Below, one piece after another: positions 1 through 8,779 of a DNA stretch of 35,221 nt. The notes under the pieces are model-generated. The model made no database searches. It saw only the letters and a program-made list of their open reading frames with translations, and was not told the origin of the DNA. Source of the stretch: a virus. The DNA lies in the IMG/VR virus record IMGVR_UViG_3300026544_000013, positions 1 to 35,221 of that record; one strand, given 5' to 3'. The position numbers were made by a program, and so were the translations under genes. Every line of letters begins with the position of its first letter. Positions within the stretch are counted from its first letter, which is position 1.

Positions 1-2065
1 CAATATGGGCCTTCATAGGAACCCAGATGTCACCCTCGTAATTACGAAGATACTCGTATGCTGAGCGTAATTCAGATTCGCGCTCTTTAACTGTCAAATT
101 ATTACCAGCAGTTCCACCAAATAATGAAGCAGCAGAAGAAGTAATATGTGGAAAGTTAGGCATATAATCATAATGTAATCTAATATGAGATACAACATTA
201 TCTTGAATAATTCCACCACCAGGTCCAGGTAAATTATCTTTACCAGTAAATTCTAATATACCATTGTATGGATCTTTTAGAATAACAGATGTACCAATTT
301 CATATTTAATACGAGTTCCATAATTAAAAATCATTGGAAAGTTTGCACTAGCATTAAGTAATAACTCTTGTCCTCTAACAAAATAATTTGTAGCAGTTTG
401 AGATTTAATACTTTGTAACTGAGATAATGTTTCAACTTCTGAAATAAATCCTTTTACAGATACTCCAGTAATTCTTACAAATTTACCAGCTTTAATTTTA
501 CCGTCTTCACCAATAAAATCAGTCATGTTAGTCCATTTAACAGATTTAACATCAGGTTGACCTGTACTGAATTCAATATCTCCAAGATTAGGAGTTGTTA
601 AATCATAACAACCAGAAGCTGCAGTACCAACACCAAATGCACATCTAGAACGAGTTCCTTTAATAGGATCTGCTTCAATAAAGTCTGCAAGATAAACACC
701 AGATGTCATATCGTAAGGTAATTCAGTCCACTGACCTTCAGGTTTAATTGTATCAGATACAAAAACTCTGATAGCACCAAATGGTCTAACCATAACACCA
801 TCAACATCTTTCTTATCAACACCTTTAGCTTTAGCATCAGTATATAAACCACTAGGTCCAGCATAGTCACTATATATTGCATTGTTATTAACAAAGAAAT
901 CGTAAACTACACCAGTATTAGACGCAACACCGTTAGTGTCAGTATCATCTAATGGTAAATCAATAGTTAAATTAAATTGATTAAGTTCATCATATCCATT
1001 TAATGAAGTAGGTATTTCATCAGCTAACACAAAGTCTACATTATACATAAATTCAGAAACAATATTACCAGTAGGTGATGTAGCGGTTCTAAAATCATTA
1101 TCGTAATCTTTAAGAGCTTGAATTGTATCCCAACGTGAAGTACCTTTACCATCTAATGGTAATATATCTAAAGTAGTTGAGAATCCATCAAATTCATGAA
1201 TGTCCCATTGGGATGTACCTAAGCCTTCAACTGTTTTTAATCTAATAATATTATTAGTTACAGTTGTATTCTTAACTTTTCCGCCATCTACAGCATCTAT
1301 ATCATACGGTAGTTCTGGTTGAGTAACAATGTATGCATCGTTACCTTGAACTATTGATCCAGATGTAGATACAACTTCAAGTAACTTGATAGTTGTAGTA
1401 TTAACATTAGGATTACTAACACCAGGTGTTAGTCCACTAATTGCAAGTTCATAATCCGCAGTTAAATCGTCATATTCAGCTGTAACAACAGAACTCATAT
1501 TTCTATCTGTATTTATAGCATAAGCTAATTGTGCAACGTTATGTGCATCAACAGATGTGTTATCGTAATTAGTTGTATCAACTTTAAAGTATGAATATAA
1601 TCTAGTTTTTGGATTAAACATAGCAATGTCACCAGCATGGTTACGACCATTGTCATATTTAATTGTAATTAGATCATAAGCAGGTCCAGGAAAGCGACCT
1701 TTTAATCTGAGTGATGTAATCATATCATCACTATCTTCTTCATTTATTCCATTAGAATTTGTTTCATGTAACTCTAAAATAGATGTTTTAGCGTTACCAA
1801 TTCGTACACCAACTATATTTTGGTTATTAGGTTGTGAATGCCAGCATTCAAATATACCTCTAACTAAGTCACCTTCAGCAAGAAATCCCCAGACGTATTC
1901 AGCATCCTCAGGTAAATCAACAACAACAGGTTCATATAGTGGACCATCCGAAGCTGTGCCAATAATCACCACTCGTCTATTACGAGCAGAAGGTCTATTA
2001 GCAACAGTTAAGCCAAAGTCTTGTAAAATAGTAGAAGAGCTTGGAATAGCGTATTCTCTAGCCAT
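1..2065 (-). CDS. Contractile tail sheath protein (partial, C-terminus off the left edge)
   Basis: This reading frame starts at ATG 2063-2065 after a strong AAGGAG SD and stays open for about 688 codons to the left edge. The N-terminus (MAREYAIPSSSTILQDFG...) leads into VVIIGTASDGPLYEPVVVD and then EYVWGFLAEGDLVRGIFE. That pattern of a GxAxxGP strand followed by an FG-type segment is typical of phage tail sheath proteins. The sheath polymerises around the tail tube and contracts to drive it through the host envelope. At 688+ residues it is in the size range of large myovirus sheaths such as T4 gp18. Its position after capsid and neck genes fits, since the tube gene normally follows next, outside the window. 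Identification rests on motif and order, not on a search. Confidence 0.8.
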   Translation of the reverse strand, partial: MAREYAIPSSSTILQDFGLTVANRPSARNRRVVIIGTASDGPLYEPVVVDLPEDAEYVWGFLAEGDLVRGIFECWHSQPNNQNIVGVRIGNAKTSILELHETNSNGINEEDSDDMITSLRLKGRFPGPAYDLITIKYDNGRNHAGDIAMFNPKTRLYSYFKVDTTNYDNTSVDAHNVAQLAYAINTDRNMSSVVTAEYDDLTADYELAISGLTPGVSNPNVNTTTIKLLEVVSTSGSIVQGNDAYIVTQPELPYDIDAVDGGKVKNTTVTNNIIRLKTVEGLGTSQWDIHEFDGFSTTLDILPLDGKGTSRWDTIQALKDYDNDFRTATSPTGNIVSEFMYNVDFVLADEIPTSLNGYDELNQFNLTIDLPLDDTDTNGVASNTGVVYDFFVNNNAIYSDYAGPSGLYTDAKAKGVDKKDVDGVMVRPFGAIRVFVSDTIKPEGQWTELPYDMTSGVYLADFIEADPIKGTRSRCAFGVGTAASGCYDLTTPNLGDIEFSTGQPDVKSVKWTNMTDFIGEDGKIKAGKFVRITGVSVKGFISEVETLSQLQSIKSQTATNYFVRGQELLLNASANFPMIFNYGTRIKYEIGTSVILKDPYNGILEFTGKDNLPGPGGGIIQDNVVSHIRLHYDYMPNFPHITSSAASLFGGTAGNNLTVKERESELRSAYEYLRNYEGDIWVPMKAHI

Positions 2066-2068
2066 TGT

Positions 2069-3040
2069 TTACTCCTTATTTTTATTGAAATGCCATTTGT
2101 CTAGAATACGATTATAATAATTAGAAAGATTATCATTCATCGTTAGTTCATTTGTTGATGTAATAGTATTAATATCAACATCAATGCGACTAATAGGCAT
2201 AATAGTATCATTATAGATATGTTCAGTTCTTATATAGTATAGCATAGAACGCACATGAAAATTATTTTTCATTTGAAAAATAGTATCATCACGCATTCTA
2301 CGAGTAAAGTACAGGTTATTTACACCTGCCTCTCTAAACATACCAGTATAAGGTAACATGTATCTACGTTGAAACCAGTCAGCTAATTCCTCAACTTCCC
2401 AATTTGAACGAGACCATATATTATACTGAACAAGATTATCCATAAATTGACCTTTTACTTTAATATATTTATAAAGTTTTCCGTTTTTCTCGATAAACAA
2501 ATTGTCACTATGGTTTTCTAATACTGATTTATACTCAGCATCGAATACCAAAACTAATTCGCGTTCACGAGGTTTTATTTCTTGTGTTCCACTGAATGGT
2601 GCACTACTTACTGTACCTGGTTCTTGTCTTACTAAACCCCAAGTTATATGAGGTGCAGGTAAATTTTCAATAGTAGCATATTCATCTTCAGATCTGTCTA
2701 ATAAATCATGTCTAAAATGAGGCATGTCTTTATATTCGTCTGGATTTAACGTTGGTAATGTTTTAACAAATTTAGGATCATCTTCAGGTAATAGATACTC
2801 AGGGAAGTCTGGTGAAAAAACTAACATAGGATGAACTATAGCTAATGAGTTCGTCATTAGCATATGCATCTCTAGTATAGATTGTACACTTCCTCTACTC
2901 TTACTATGTTCTGGATTATAGTGTCCCATTATATTATTACCACTAGCATTACCAGTAGTATCTAATACAACAAATGATAAGTCCGCAGATATTGCTGGAT
3001 CAATTCCAGCATTTTTAATAAAGTCTCTATTTATAATCAT
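2069..3040 (-). CDS. Neck protein, tail-terminator candidate
   Basis: A 323-residue soluble protein starting MIINRDFIKNAG after AGAGGT. The C-terminal half, about 165-290, has a compact alpha/beta pattern (ELVLVFDAEYKSVLEN, LADWFQRRYMLPYTGMF, LYYIRTEHIY) in which an alternating strand and a helix precede an aromatic-rich segment. It lies directly before the sheath gene, with its stop codon 3 bp from the sheath start and overlapping the sheath SD. In many myoviruses that slot is held by the tail terminator or tail-completion protein that caps the tail and joins the head. I did not recognise a named family, so the role is inferred from gene order. It could instead be another head-completion protein. 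Confidence 0.45.
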   Translation of the reverse strand: MIINRDFIKNAGIDPAISADLSFVVLDTTGNASGNNIMGHYNPEHSKSRGSVQSILEMHMLMTNSLAIVHPMLVFSPDFPEYLLPEDDPKFVKTLPTLNPDEYKDMPHFRHDLLDRSEDEYATIENLPAPHITWGLVRQEPGTVSSAPFSGTQEIKPRERELVLVFDAEYKSVLENHSDNLFIEKNGKLYKYIKVKGQFMDNLVQYNIWSRSNWEVEELADWFQRRYMLPYTGMFREAGVNNLYFTRRMRDDTIFQMKNNFHVRSMLYYIRTEHIYNDTIMPISRIDVDINTITSTNELTMNDNLSNYYNRILDKWHFNKNKE

Positions 3041-3049
3041 ACTTAACCT

Positions 3050-3598
3050 CTAATATGTTATGTTGTTTTCTTTACATAATACTTCTATGTATTGAACATT
3101 TCCATTTTCTAATCTAAATTTATGAACTCTAGCTACATCAAATTTGTATTCATATTTCATATTAGTTAAATCTGGTTTTTTGGTGTGATCGTCTAAATAC
3201 ATTTCTAATATTTGATCACCATCTTGAAGCGGGACATCCCACTCAAAATAGTAAACGTATTTGTGCTGTGCAAGTTCTGCTACTTTTTCACCTTGAATAG
3301 AACTACGAGTAAACCTAGAAGGTACTCTTCTAGCTCTAACTAAGTAATCTGTAAATGGATGATTAGCGCCACCTACTCCTTCTTTAGAATATTCGTTAAA
3401 GTATACAGACTTATCTTTACCAGAAAATACTCTAGCTATAACCCAATGCCCCAATGGATGTTTACCAAACGAACCATATAGTATTCTATTCATTTCTATT
3501 CGTAAATCAATTCCATCAGCATCAGATATTAATCCAGGATAATAACTATTTTGTATTTCACTATCAGTTGTTACTGTATCATCTATAAAAAAGTTCAT
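3050..3598 (-). CDS. Head-closure/neck candidate, 182 aa
   Basis: A 182-residue soluble protein starting MNFFIDDTVTTDSEIQN, with SD AAGGTT upstream. The C-terminal half is predicted mostly beta, including GDQILEMYLDD, KYEYKFDVARVHKFRLENG and YIEVLCKENN. This 'input dimension, transformed output' strand pattern resembles small head-closure (stopper) proteins, but no signature motif is decisive. It sits third from the sheath in an ordered series of five genes between the major capsid protein and the sheath, 2 bp downstream of the stop of the preceding 406-residue gene. It ends with TAG. Function inferred from position only. Confidence 0.4.
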   Translation of the reverse strand: MNFFIDDTVTTDSEIQNSYYPGLISDADGIDLRIEMNRILYGSFGKHPLGHWVIARVFSGKDKSVYFNEYSKEGVGGANHPFTDYLVRARRVPSRFTRSSIQGEKVAELAQHKYVYYFEWDVPLQDGDQILEMYLDDHTKKPDLTNMKYEYKFDVARVHKFRLENGNVQYIEVLCKENNITY

Positions 3599-3600
3599 AA

Positions 3601-4821
3601 TTAAAACCTTCTACGATTAGGGTATCTAGTATTACCATTTTGTAACCATGGTCCATTTGCATTTGGTTTATTATTACTTATCCTATTATGTCCGTCTTGT
3701 GAAGGATGAACATAACCTTTGGATCCATTATACAAACCTCTTGCTCCATTATTAATACCAGCACCAGTTCCACATGCGTTTGCACCATTACTAAGTATTC
3801 CTTCTAATCCAGTATAGCAATCATAGAAGTCTTTCTTAGGTCCATATCCGCAACCACTTCCACTACCACTACCAGATCCACCTCCACCATATTTGATTGT
3901 TAAATCACCTAATGTTTTTGTTTGTCCACTTGCTGATCCATCAATAGACCTAAGTCTATCTAATAGATTAAGTAAAATGTATGACACTTTACATTCAACA
4001 TAACGTCTTAAGTTATATGGGACAAGTTCAGGAGTGCAACCATAATGATCATATGTTATTCTTGGTGCTCCTCCACACGACCCACTTATATTTAATAAAT
4101 CAATTGCTTCTTTAGACACTCTATGTATGTATCTATTGATTGTATCGGATGTGAACTTTTCAGCTTCAGGTCCTAAATTCATAATAATTGTAGACGCATA
4201 TGTAAACATTGGGCACATTTTAGATGTAAACCAAAAATATGCATCTGTTAACATTGTTAATTTATTTATACTTTCAATATTTCTATCTATAAACACAGAG
4301 TATTCTTTATTATATATAAACCCAGGAACATATAAATTATCTTCGTTAATATACATAGCTGGTAAAATATAAATAATATTAGAATCAACTAAGTATTTAT
4401 AATGTAAATCATCATATACATTAGCATATGCTGTTTCATTTATAAAAACATCAACACCTCTAATATATTCAGTACGTCTATTTGTTACGGCTTTAACTTC
4501 TACAGTATATCCAGAATCAATAATACCACCATGTGTTTTAACTAATAATGTACTATTATCATATCGATTAACATCTTCTGTGAACACATTATATACTAAT
4601 GAATTATATTGTCCACTATTAATAATAATATTACCAGATATGTCAGTGAATCGATCATTCCATTCTTGTAACCGCGCATCAAATGGTTCCGTTATTTCTT
4701 TAGAATCAACATACACTATGTAATTCTTAACAACTTCACCTGGACTTAATAGTGCACTATAATCAAATACTAATTCATAGTCCTCTTCAACTGTTTTTTC
4801 AAAATATAAATTACCTGACAT
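3601..4821 (-). CDS. Structural neck/connector protein with Gly/Ser-rich tail, 406 aa
   Basis: A 406-residue protein starting MSGNLYFEKTVEEDYEL after GGAGTAGATC. Residues 1-300 look folded, alternating strands and helices. From about 310 the protein becomes Gly/Ser/Asn-rich and low complexity (YGGGGSGSGSGSGCGYG, then Asn/Gly-rich sequence to NRRRF). Several cysteines lie in the middle part (ISGSCGG) and in the tail. The disordered end could thread between subunits or act as a flexible linker in the neck. It is co-transcribed with tight spacing: 2 bp to the next gene and 3 bp from the previous one. Not recognised as a family; connector role inferred from location between capsid and sheath. Confidence 0.4.
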   Translation of the reverse strand: MSGNLYFEKTVEEDYELVFDYSALLSPGEVVKNYIVYVDSKEITEPFDARLQEWNDRFTDISGNIIINSGQYNSLVYNVFTEDVNRYDNSTLLVKTHGGIIDSGYTVEVKAVTNRRTEYIRGVDVFINETAYANVYDDLHYKYLVDSNIIYILPAMYINEDNLYVPGFIYNKEYSVFIDRNIESINKLTMLTDAYFWFTSKMCPMFTYASTIIMNLGPEAEKFTSDTINRYIHRVSKEAIDLLNISGSCGGAPRITYDHYGCTPELVPYNLRRYVECKVSYILLNLLDRLRSIDGSASGQTKTLGDLTIKYGGGGSGSGSGSGCGYGPKKDFYDCYTGLEGILSNGANACGTGAGINNGARGLYNGSKGYVHPSQDGHNRISNNKPNANGPWLQNGNTRYPNRRRF

Positions 4822-4824
4822 GAT

Positions 4825-5514
4825 CTACTCCAATACACCTTTAGTTGTAACTGATATATAATTATTATAATCAACACCACTATTAGATGGCATAATATCA
4901 TTAAACTCTAATTTAATGAATCGTAATTCATCTAATGGTATATTAGATTGCATATGTAGTGGCCAGTGTGTAAGTAACATTAGATCATCATCTAACACTG
5001 GAGGTATTAAACCAGGTGGTATAATTACACCACATGAGTCTTTTTCTTGAATACTTAATAACGCAGAGATTCGTGCAACTTCACACCAATCACCTTTTGC
5101 TACAGCTATTGCTAAATCTTTCTCTAGTTGATCAGTTGGGTCTACAATTTCACCTATTTCAATACCAGTGTAAAACTTATAAGTATACGTTTGTTGTATA
5201 TAATTATCATTAATAGATTTAACACTATCTGGATATTTATTTACGAATACACTATATGTTGTTTCAGGATCTAAAAAAGTATCAGGCGTAAACGTTAGAA
5301 TATTAGCAATACCTGATATAGTCCCAGAGTCCGTGTACTCATATCCAACAACACCAGCAACTGGAGTATATAAATAATCCGTAACAACAATATTATTATT
5401 GCCAATTGCTGACGTATCAATTTCATCATTTAAATAAATTTTAATTATTTCATTTCTATTAACATCTTGTTCATTAATAGTAGGAGAATGACTTGATATG
5501 AGTAAATCGTACAT
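4825..5514 (-). CDS. Ig-like domain (Big_5-type) virion protein
   Basis: A 229-residue protein starting MYDLLISSHSPTINEQDV after AAAAGGAAAC. Residues 6-118 match the layout of bacterial Ig-like Big_5 domains: SPTINEQDV, then IKIYLNDEIDTSAI, IVVTDYLYTPVAG, LTFTPDTFLDPETTYSVFVN, ending in YKFYTG. After a helical linker around 120-160 a second, shorter copy begins at about 180 (HWPLHMQSNIPLDELRFIKLEF) and stops after one or two strands, so it looks truncated or completed by another subunit. Ig-like domains are common decorations on phage virions that bind weakly to surfaces. Placement between capsid and sheath suggests a neck or collar decoration. Ends with TAG. Confidence 0.5.
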   Translation of the reverse strand: MYDLLISSHSPTINEQDVNRNEIIKIYLNDEIDTSAIGNNNIVVTDYLYTPVAGVVGYEYTDSGTISGIANILTFTPDTFLDPETTYSVFVNKYPDSVKSINDNYIQQTYTYKFYTGIEIGEIVDPTDQLEKDLAIAVAKGDWCEVARISALLSIQEKDSCGVIIPPGLIPPVLDDDLMLLTHWPLHMQSNIPLDELRFIKLEFNDIMPSNSGVDYNNYISVTTKGVLE

Positions 5515-5529
5515 ATAGTTTCCTTTTAA

Positions 5530-6243
5530 TTATTCATCATCATTAACAGATATTGCTGACATACTTGGAGCAAATGTGTTAAGCTTAGCGCGTAGTGCAT
5601 CAAGTATAGTAGCTCTTGGTCTATTCAATCTATTATAACCACTTAATTCGTAATCATATAAATCCATTATATTATTTTTAGCAGAGAATGGTGCGTTTTT
5701 AATAAATGAAACAAGATCGTCGTGTTTCGCATTATTAAGTTTATCATACATTTGTTTATTTTTACCAGTAAAGATGATATCACCATCCGTTCCATTTTGA
5801 GAACCCTTTTTATATGAAAAGTTTCGTTTAATTTTACGTTCAACTGGAACAACAACATTATCTGGGTCAAATGCAATAAGAATATTATTATTATAAGCAG
5901 TTATTATATTTGATATGTTAGACTTATCAATTTTAGTAGTATCAAAATATGATTTATCTTCGATGTCAACTAATCCATACTGTCCATGTTGTGAACTCGC
6001 ATTATCGTTCTTATCAACTTTAATATCTTTACTAACAGAATACCCATCTTCTTTATAATTAGTGTACTCAGCGTCGGAAATGAAACCTCGTCCAATAAAT
6101 TTAGTTGTAGTTTTATAAAGTCTAATTCCTGACGAATTAGGTCCACTAGTATCAAACCACATTGTTCCTTTATTAAGTTTAAGAAACTTTGGTAATTTAA
6201 ATTCTGTTGATTTTTTAGTTTTAGTACTATTCGAAGTAGCCAT
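5530..6243 (-). CDS. Head-tail connector candidate, 237 aa
   Basis: Start chosen at ATG 6241-6243 (MATSNSTKTKKSTEF), because AGGAGG ends 5 bases before it. An in-frame GTG two codons upstream overlaps that SD and cannot be the start. The N-terminus is basic, the middle is beta-rich (GTMWFDTSGPNSSGIRLY), and the last 80 residues are helical and basic (IIFTGKNKQMYDKLNNA, YDYELSGYNRLNRPRATIL), resembling a SAP/Rho-N-like small helical domain. It is the first gene after the major capsid terminator and has its own upstream promoter-like motif at 6276-6292, so it starts the neck/tail transcription unit. Function not recognised; connector role inferred from gene order. Confidence 0.4.
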   Translation of the reverse strand: MATSNSTKTKKSTEFKLPKFLKLNKGTMWFDTSGPNSSGIRLYKTTTKFIGRGFISDAEYTNYKEDGYSVSKDIKVDKNDNASSQHGQYGLVDIEDKSYFDTTKIDKSNISNIITAYNNNILIAFDPDNVVVPVERKIKRNFSYKKGSQNGTDGDIIFTGKNKQMYDKLNNAKHDDLVSFIKNAPFSAKNNIMDLYDYELSGYNRLNRPRATILDALRAKLNTFAPSMSAISVNDDE

Positions 6244-6275
6244 ATACACCTCCTGTATTTAGTTAATATGGTTTT

Positions 6276-6292
6276 GTAATTATAGTATAGTA
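6276..6292 (-). promoter_or_regulatory. Putative phage promoter motif upstream of the neck/tail unit
   Basis: On the minus strand this reads TACTATACTATAATTAC, about 33 bases upstream of the ATG at 6243 and directly downstream of the hairpin terminator that closes the capsid unit. The same motif recurs at 16891, 19880, 20521, 21204, 22485 and 30971. It contains a perfect TATAAT but no convincing -35 box. Confidence 0.55.
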
Positions 6293-6301
6293 ACAAAACA
6301 C

Positions 6302-6332
6302 AAAAAGGAGTAAGTCAATTAAGACTTACTCC
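6302..6332 (-). terminator. Rho-independent terminator after the major capsid gene
   Basis: A perfect 10-bp stem GGAGTAAGTC (6307-6316) and GACTTACTCC (6323-6332) with a 6-base loop. On the minus strand it is followed by TTTTT. It lies 35 bases after the capsid stop codon. This ends the terminase-to-capsid transcript or attenuates it before the neck/tail genes. Confidence 0.85.
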
Positions 6333-6367
6333 AATTTATATAAACAATAGTTTAATTATTATTTAAT

Positions 6368-7681
6368 TTATAACATACCTGAAGGCTTAACATCACGCTC
6401 AAGAGGTTTAAGAACTTGTGTATTAGAGTTCTCAAAGTTGTAGTTTCTATCAGTAGAGATATTACGAGCAACCGCAATTCCTTTACCTTGCTCAAGAAGA
6501 GCGAGTCCCCACATCTCTTTAAGTTTGATATTTTCAATATCGCGCTCAGGATCTGACCATCTGTCCATTGTAACAGGCATTGATTGTCCAATAAGACCAC
6601 AATTACTTGAATCAACCATAACTAAGTTAGAAGTTGAACCAGAAGTAGTTTCATTAGAATCACCAGCAGTACGCGCACCATAAGTAAATGGTACATAAGT
6701 TGTTACAAGAACTTCAAGTGGAGTTGGAAGATACTTTGGTGCAATATTAAATGTAGCTCCGAGTGGATTCAAAGTTTGAGTCCAAGCATAAGCACCTTTA
6801 GTATTATTACCAGAAGTTTCTGAGTTACCAGTACCTTTAGTACGAAGACCAAGTCCTGAATGACCAGTAGGCCAACCTTCAGCATAAGAACCATTAGGGT
6901 TTTTATAAGAAGAAACAGTAGCTCCATCAAGTACAACTTCACGCATTTCTGTATCAGTCATAAATGTTTTCCAAGCAAGAGGGTGCATCATAAGAGTATC
7001 TGGAGTAAATCCTCTGTGAAGAAGATAAGTATACATTTCAAATACATCATTAACAGTCATAGAACCATTTTGAACACCAGTGATATCTCTACCAGTAGTT
7101 GTACCAATGTACGAGTTACTTGGATCAAGGTTATCAAATACATCATAACCCATTTCATTGATAAGCTTAGCAGCAGTACGCTCTTTATGACGAGCAAGTG
7201 CACGTCCAGCAGCACGAAGCCAAATACCAACAACATCAAAAAGATTCTCTTGAAGAACTTCTTCAGTAAGAGAGATCTTAAGACCATGTTTGTCAGTAGT
7301 AAGTGCTACCATATCGCCGCCATCAAGGTCAACGAAACGTTCAGGATATTCTCCACCCTGTCCAACACGTCCAGCTTCCATAGCTCCGATTGCTCCAATT
7401 TGAATTCTAGATCCACGAGGGATTTGAATTTCTTGGAAAAGCTTGTCTACGATAAACAAGTTTGGTTCAATAGCTTCACGAACAACAGTTTCAACTGTTT
7501 GCGGGATGAAGCGTGTTAAGTCTTGAGTAGTGATTAAATCTTTAAGTTCAAAGAAATCAACATTACCTTCGGCATCTGACATAAGACCACGGTTAGTAAA
7601 CGCATCATATACGTTATTGAACATAACACGATCGTCTTGTTTTTTAAAATCTCTAATAGCAATTTCGTCTTTAATAAACAT
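6368..7681 (-). CDS. Major capsid protein (HK97-fold type)
   Basis: A 437-residue protein starting MFIKDEIAIRDFKKQDD after AAGGAG. The segment from about 80 to 180 is characteristic of major capsid proteins: VETVVREAIEPNLFIVDKL, then IQIPRGSRIQIGAIGAMEAG, GGEYPE, HGLKISLTEEVLQ and a helix ALARHKERTAAKLI. These correspond to the N-arm, E-loop and spine-helix regions. It forms the icosahedral shell. The neighbours are the expected ones: protease/scaffold and portal upstream, connectors downstream. It is followed by the strongest terminator in the window and has a higher G+C than its neighbours, as often seen for the most highly translated phage gene. Residues 1-60 may be a propeptide removed by the upstream protease; no cleavage site was established. 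Confidence 0.88.
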   Translation of the reverse strand: MFIKDEIAIRDFKKQDDRVMFNNVYDAFTNRGLMSDAEGNVDFFELKDLITTQDLTRFIPQTVETVVREAIEPNLFIVDKLFQEIQIPRGSRIQIGAIGAMEAGRVGQGGEYPERFVDLDGGDMVALTTDKHGLKISLTEEVLQENLFDVVGIWLRAAGRALARHKERTAAKLINEMGYDVFDNLDPSNSYIGTTTGRDITGVQNGSMTVNDVFEMYTYLLHRGFTPDTLMMHPLAWKTFMTDTEMREVVLDGATVSSYKNPNGSYAEGWPTGHSGLGLRTKGTGNSETSGNNTKGAYAWTQTLNPLGATFNIAPKYLPTPLEVLVTTYVPFTYGARTAGDSNETTSGSTSNLVMVDSSNCGLIGQSMPVTMDRWSDPERDIENIKLKEMWGLALLEQGKGIAVARNISTDRNYNFENSNTQVLKPLERDVKPSGML

Positions 7682-7692
7682 TTTATATCTCC

Positions 7693-8778
7693 TTATGATA
7701 CGCTAATATTAATACGAGCAACGCCGTATTTACCAGATCTTACAGCGAATAATACTTCTTCAATAGTAGGAGCAGTTCCAGTTGTAAGAGTTTCTGTTGC
7801 AACTACAAATTCAAATAAGAATGATGGTAGTCCAGCAGTTTGAGTTCCAGGCATACGTGAGCCAGGATATGTTTCTACATCTTCAAGGCCAGATTTTGGA
7901 AATCTAGTGTCGAGACTAATAAGTTTACCAACAGTTTGATCAGTAACAGATGTACTAGTTTGAACCATATAATCACCTAAAATAGTTGGTTGAATTAATG
8001 AACCAATAAGATTCTTTGTTGAACCTTCAGCGATAGCCATATATGAAAATACTTTAGATAGTTTACGTTGCTTAGCTGTATTTTTAGCATGAGGACTATC
8101 TGTTGCAATAAGATTTGCATCTACTACAAAAGGTACTTCAACGAACCAATCTGTAAGTACATGTCCACCATCAGGCCACATGCGATAATTAAGCCATCTA
8201 CCACGAATATCTTGATACCAATCATGATAAACTACACCGATAGGTTTATTACTTGGAATTGTGCATGTTTCACCATCAGCAGCAGCAGATCCATCAGCTT
8301 TATATGAGCCAGCATCTTCTACAGAATACTGATAATCAGCATCACCAAGTCCACCAGTTGCTGGAACGAGAAGAGTAGAAATATACTCATCATATCCAAA
8401 GTAAGATGTATCTTGTCCATATGAACCAGTTCCACCTGTTACTTGATTTTCGAATCCATATAATACACCTGAAGATGCAATTGAACCAGATACTGTATCA
8501 AGAATTAAACCACCATCAGGGTCCATGTCAAATGCTGAAACAGCACTAACAATTTTACCTTTAGGAATAACAACGTAATCCTCGGTAGTAATATCTTTCT
8601 GAGATACAGGTAAATATTTATAAGCAGCGAAATATTCTGCTGGGCGAACACCCTCTGATACTTCAAATCTAGCTCTTGCAGCAAGAGGTGATTCAGCATA
8701 TCGATCAGGGCGGTTACGAGTAGGCACTTTGTGGGTTGACTGAGCTGTGAAATTCAATCCGAAATTATTAATTGCCAT
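7693..8778 (-). CDS. Capsid-associated protein, decoration candidate
   Basis: Start chosen at ATG 8776-8778 (MAINNFGLNFTAQSTHKV) because GGAGGA precedes it by 5-6 bases. A 36-codon in-frame upstream extension would run into the preceding gene and lacks this SD. The 362-residue protein is beta-rich, with ITTEDYVVIPKGKIVSAVSA near residue 70 and GVVYHDWYQDIRGRWLNYRM near 190, then FVEVPFVVDANL. It lies between the protease/scaffold gene and the major capsid gene, with 11 bp to the latter, so it is very probably a head protein made in similar amounts. Candidate roles are capsid decoration, stabilisation or head fibre. Family not recognised. Confidence 0.5.
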   Translation of the reverse strand: MAINNFGLNFTAQSTHKVPTRNRPDRYAESPLAARARFEVSEGVRPAEYFAAYKYLPVSQKDITTEDYVVIPKGKIVSAVSAFDMDPDGGLILDTVSGSIASSGVLYGFENQVTGGTGSYGQDTSYFGYDEYISTLLVPATGGLGDADYQYSVEDAGSYKADGSAAADGETCTIPSNKPIGVVYHDWYQDIRGRWLNYRMWPDGGHVLTDWFVEVPFVVDANLIATDSPHAKNTAKQRKLSKVFSYMAIAEGSTKNLIGSLIQPTILGDYMVQTSTSVTDQTVGKLISLDTRFPKSGLEDVETYPGSRMPGTQTAGLPSFLFEFVVATETLTTGTAPTIEEVLFAVRSGKYGVARINISVS

Positions 8779-8779
8779 T

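Noticed and set aside
6860-7519. Open 219-codon frame antisense to the major capsid gene
   Set aside because: It is Ser/Arg/Cys-rich low-quality sequence produced by reading the complement of a strongly coding gene and has no SD or neighbours on its strand.
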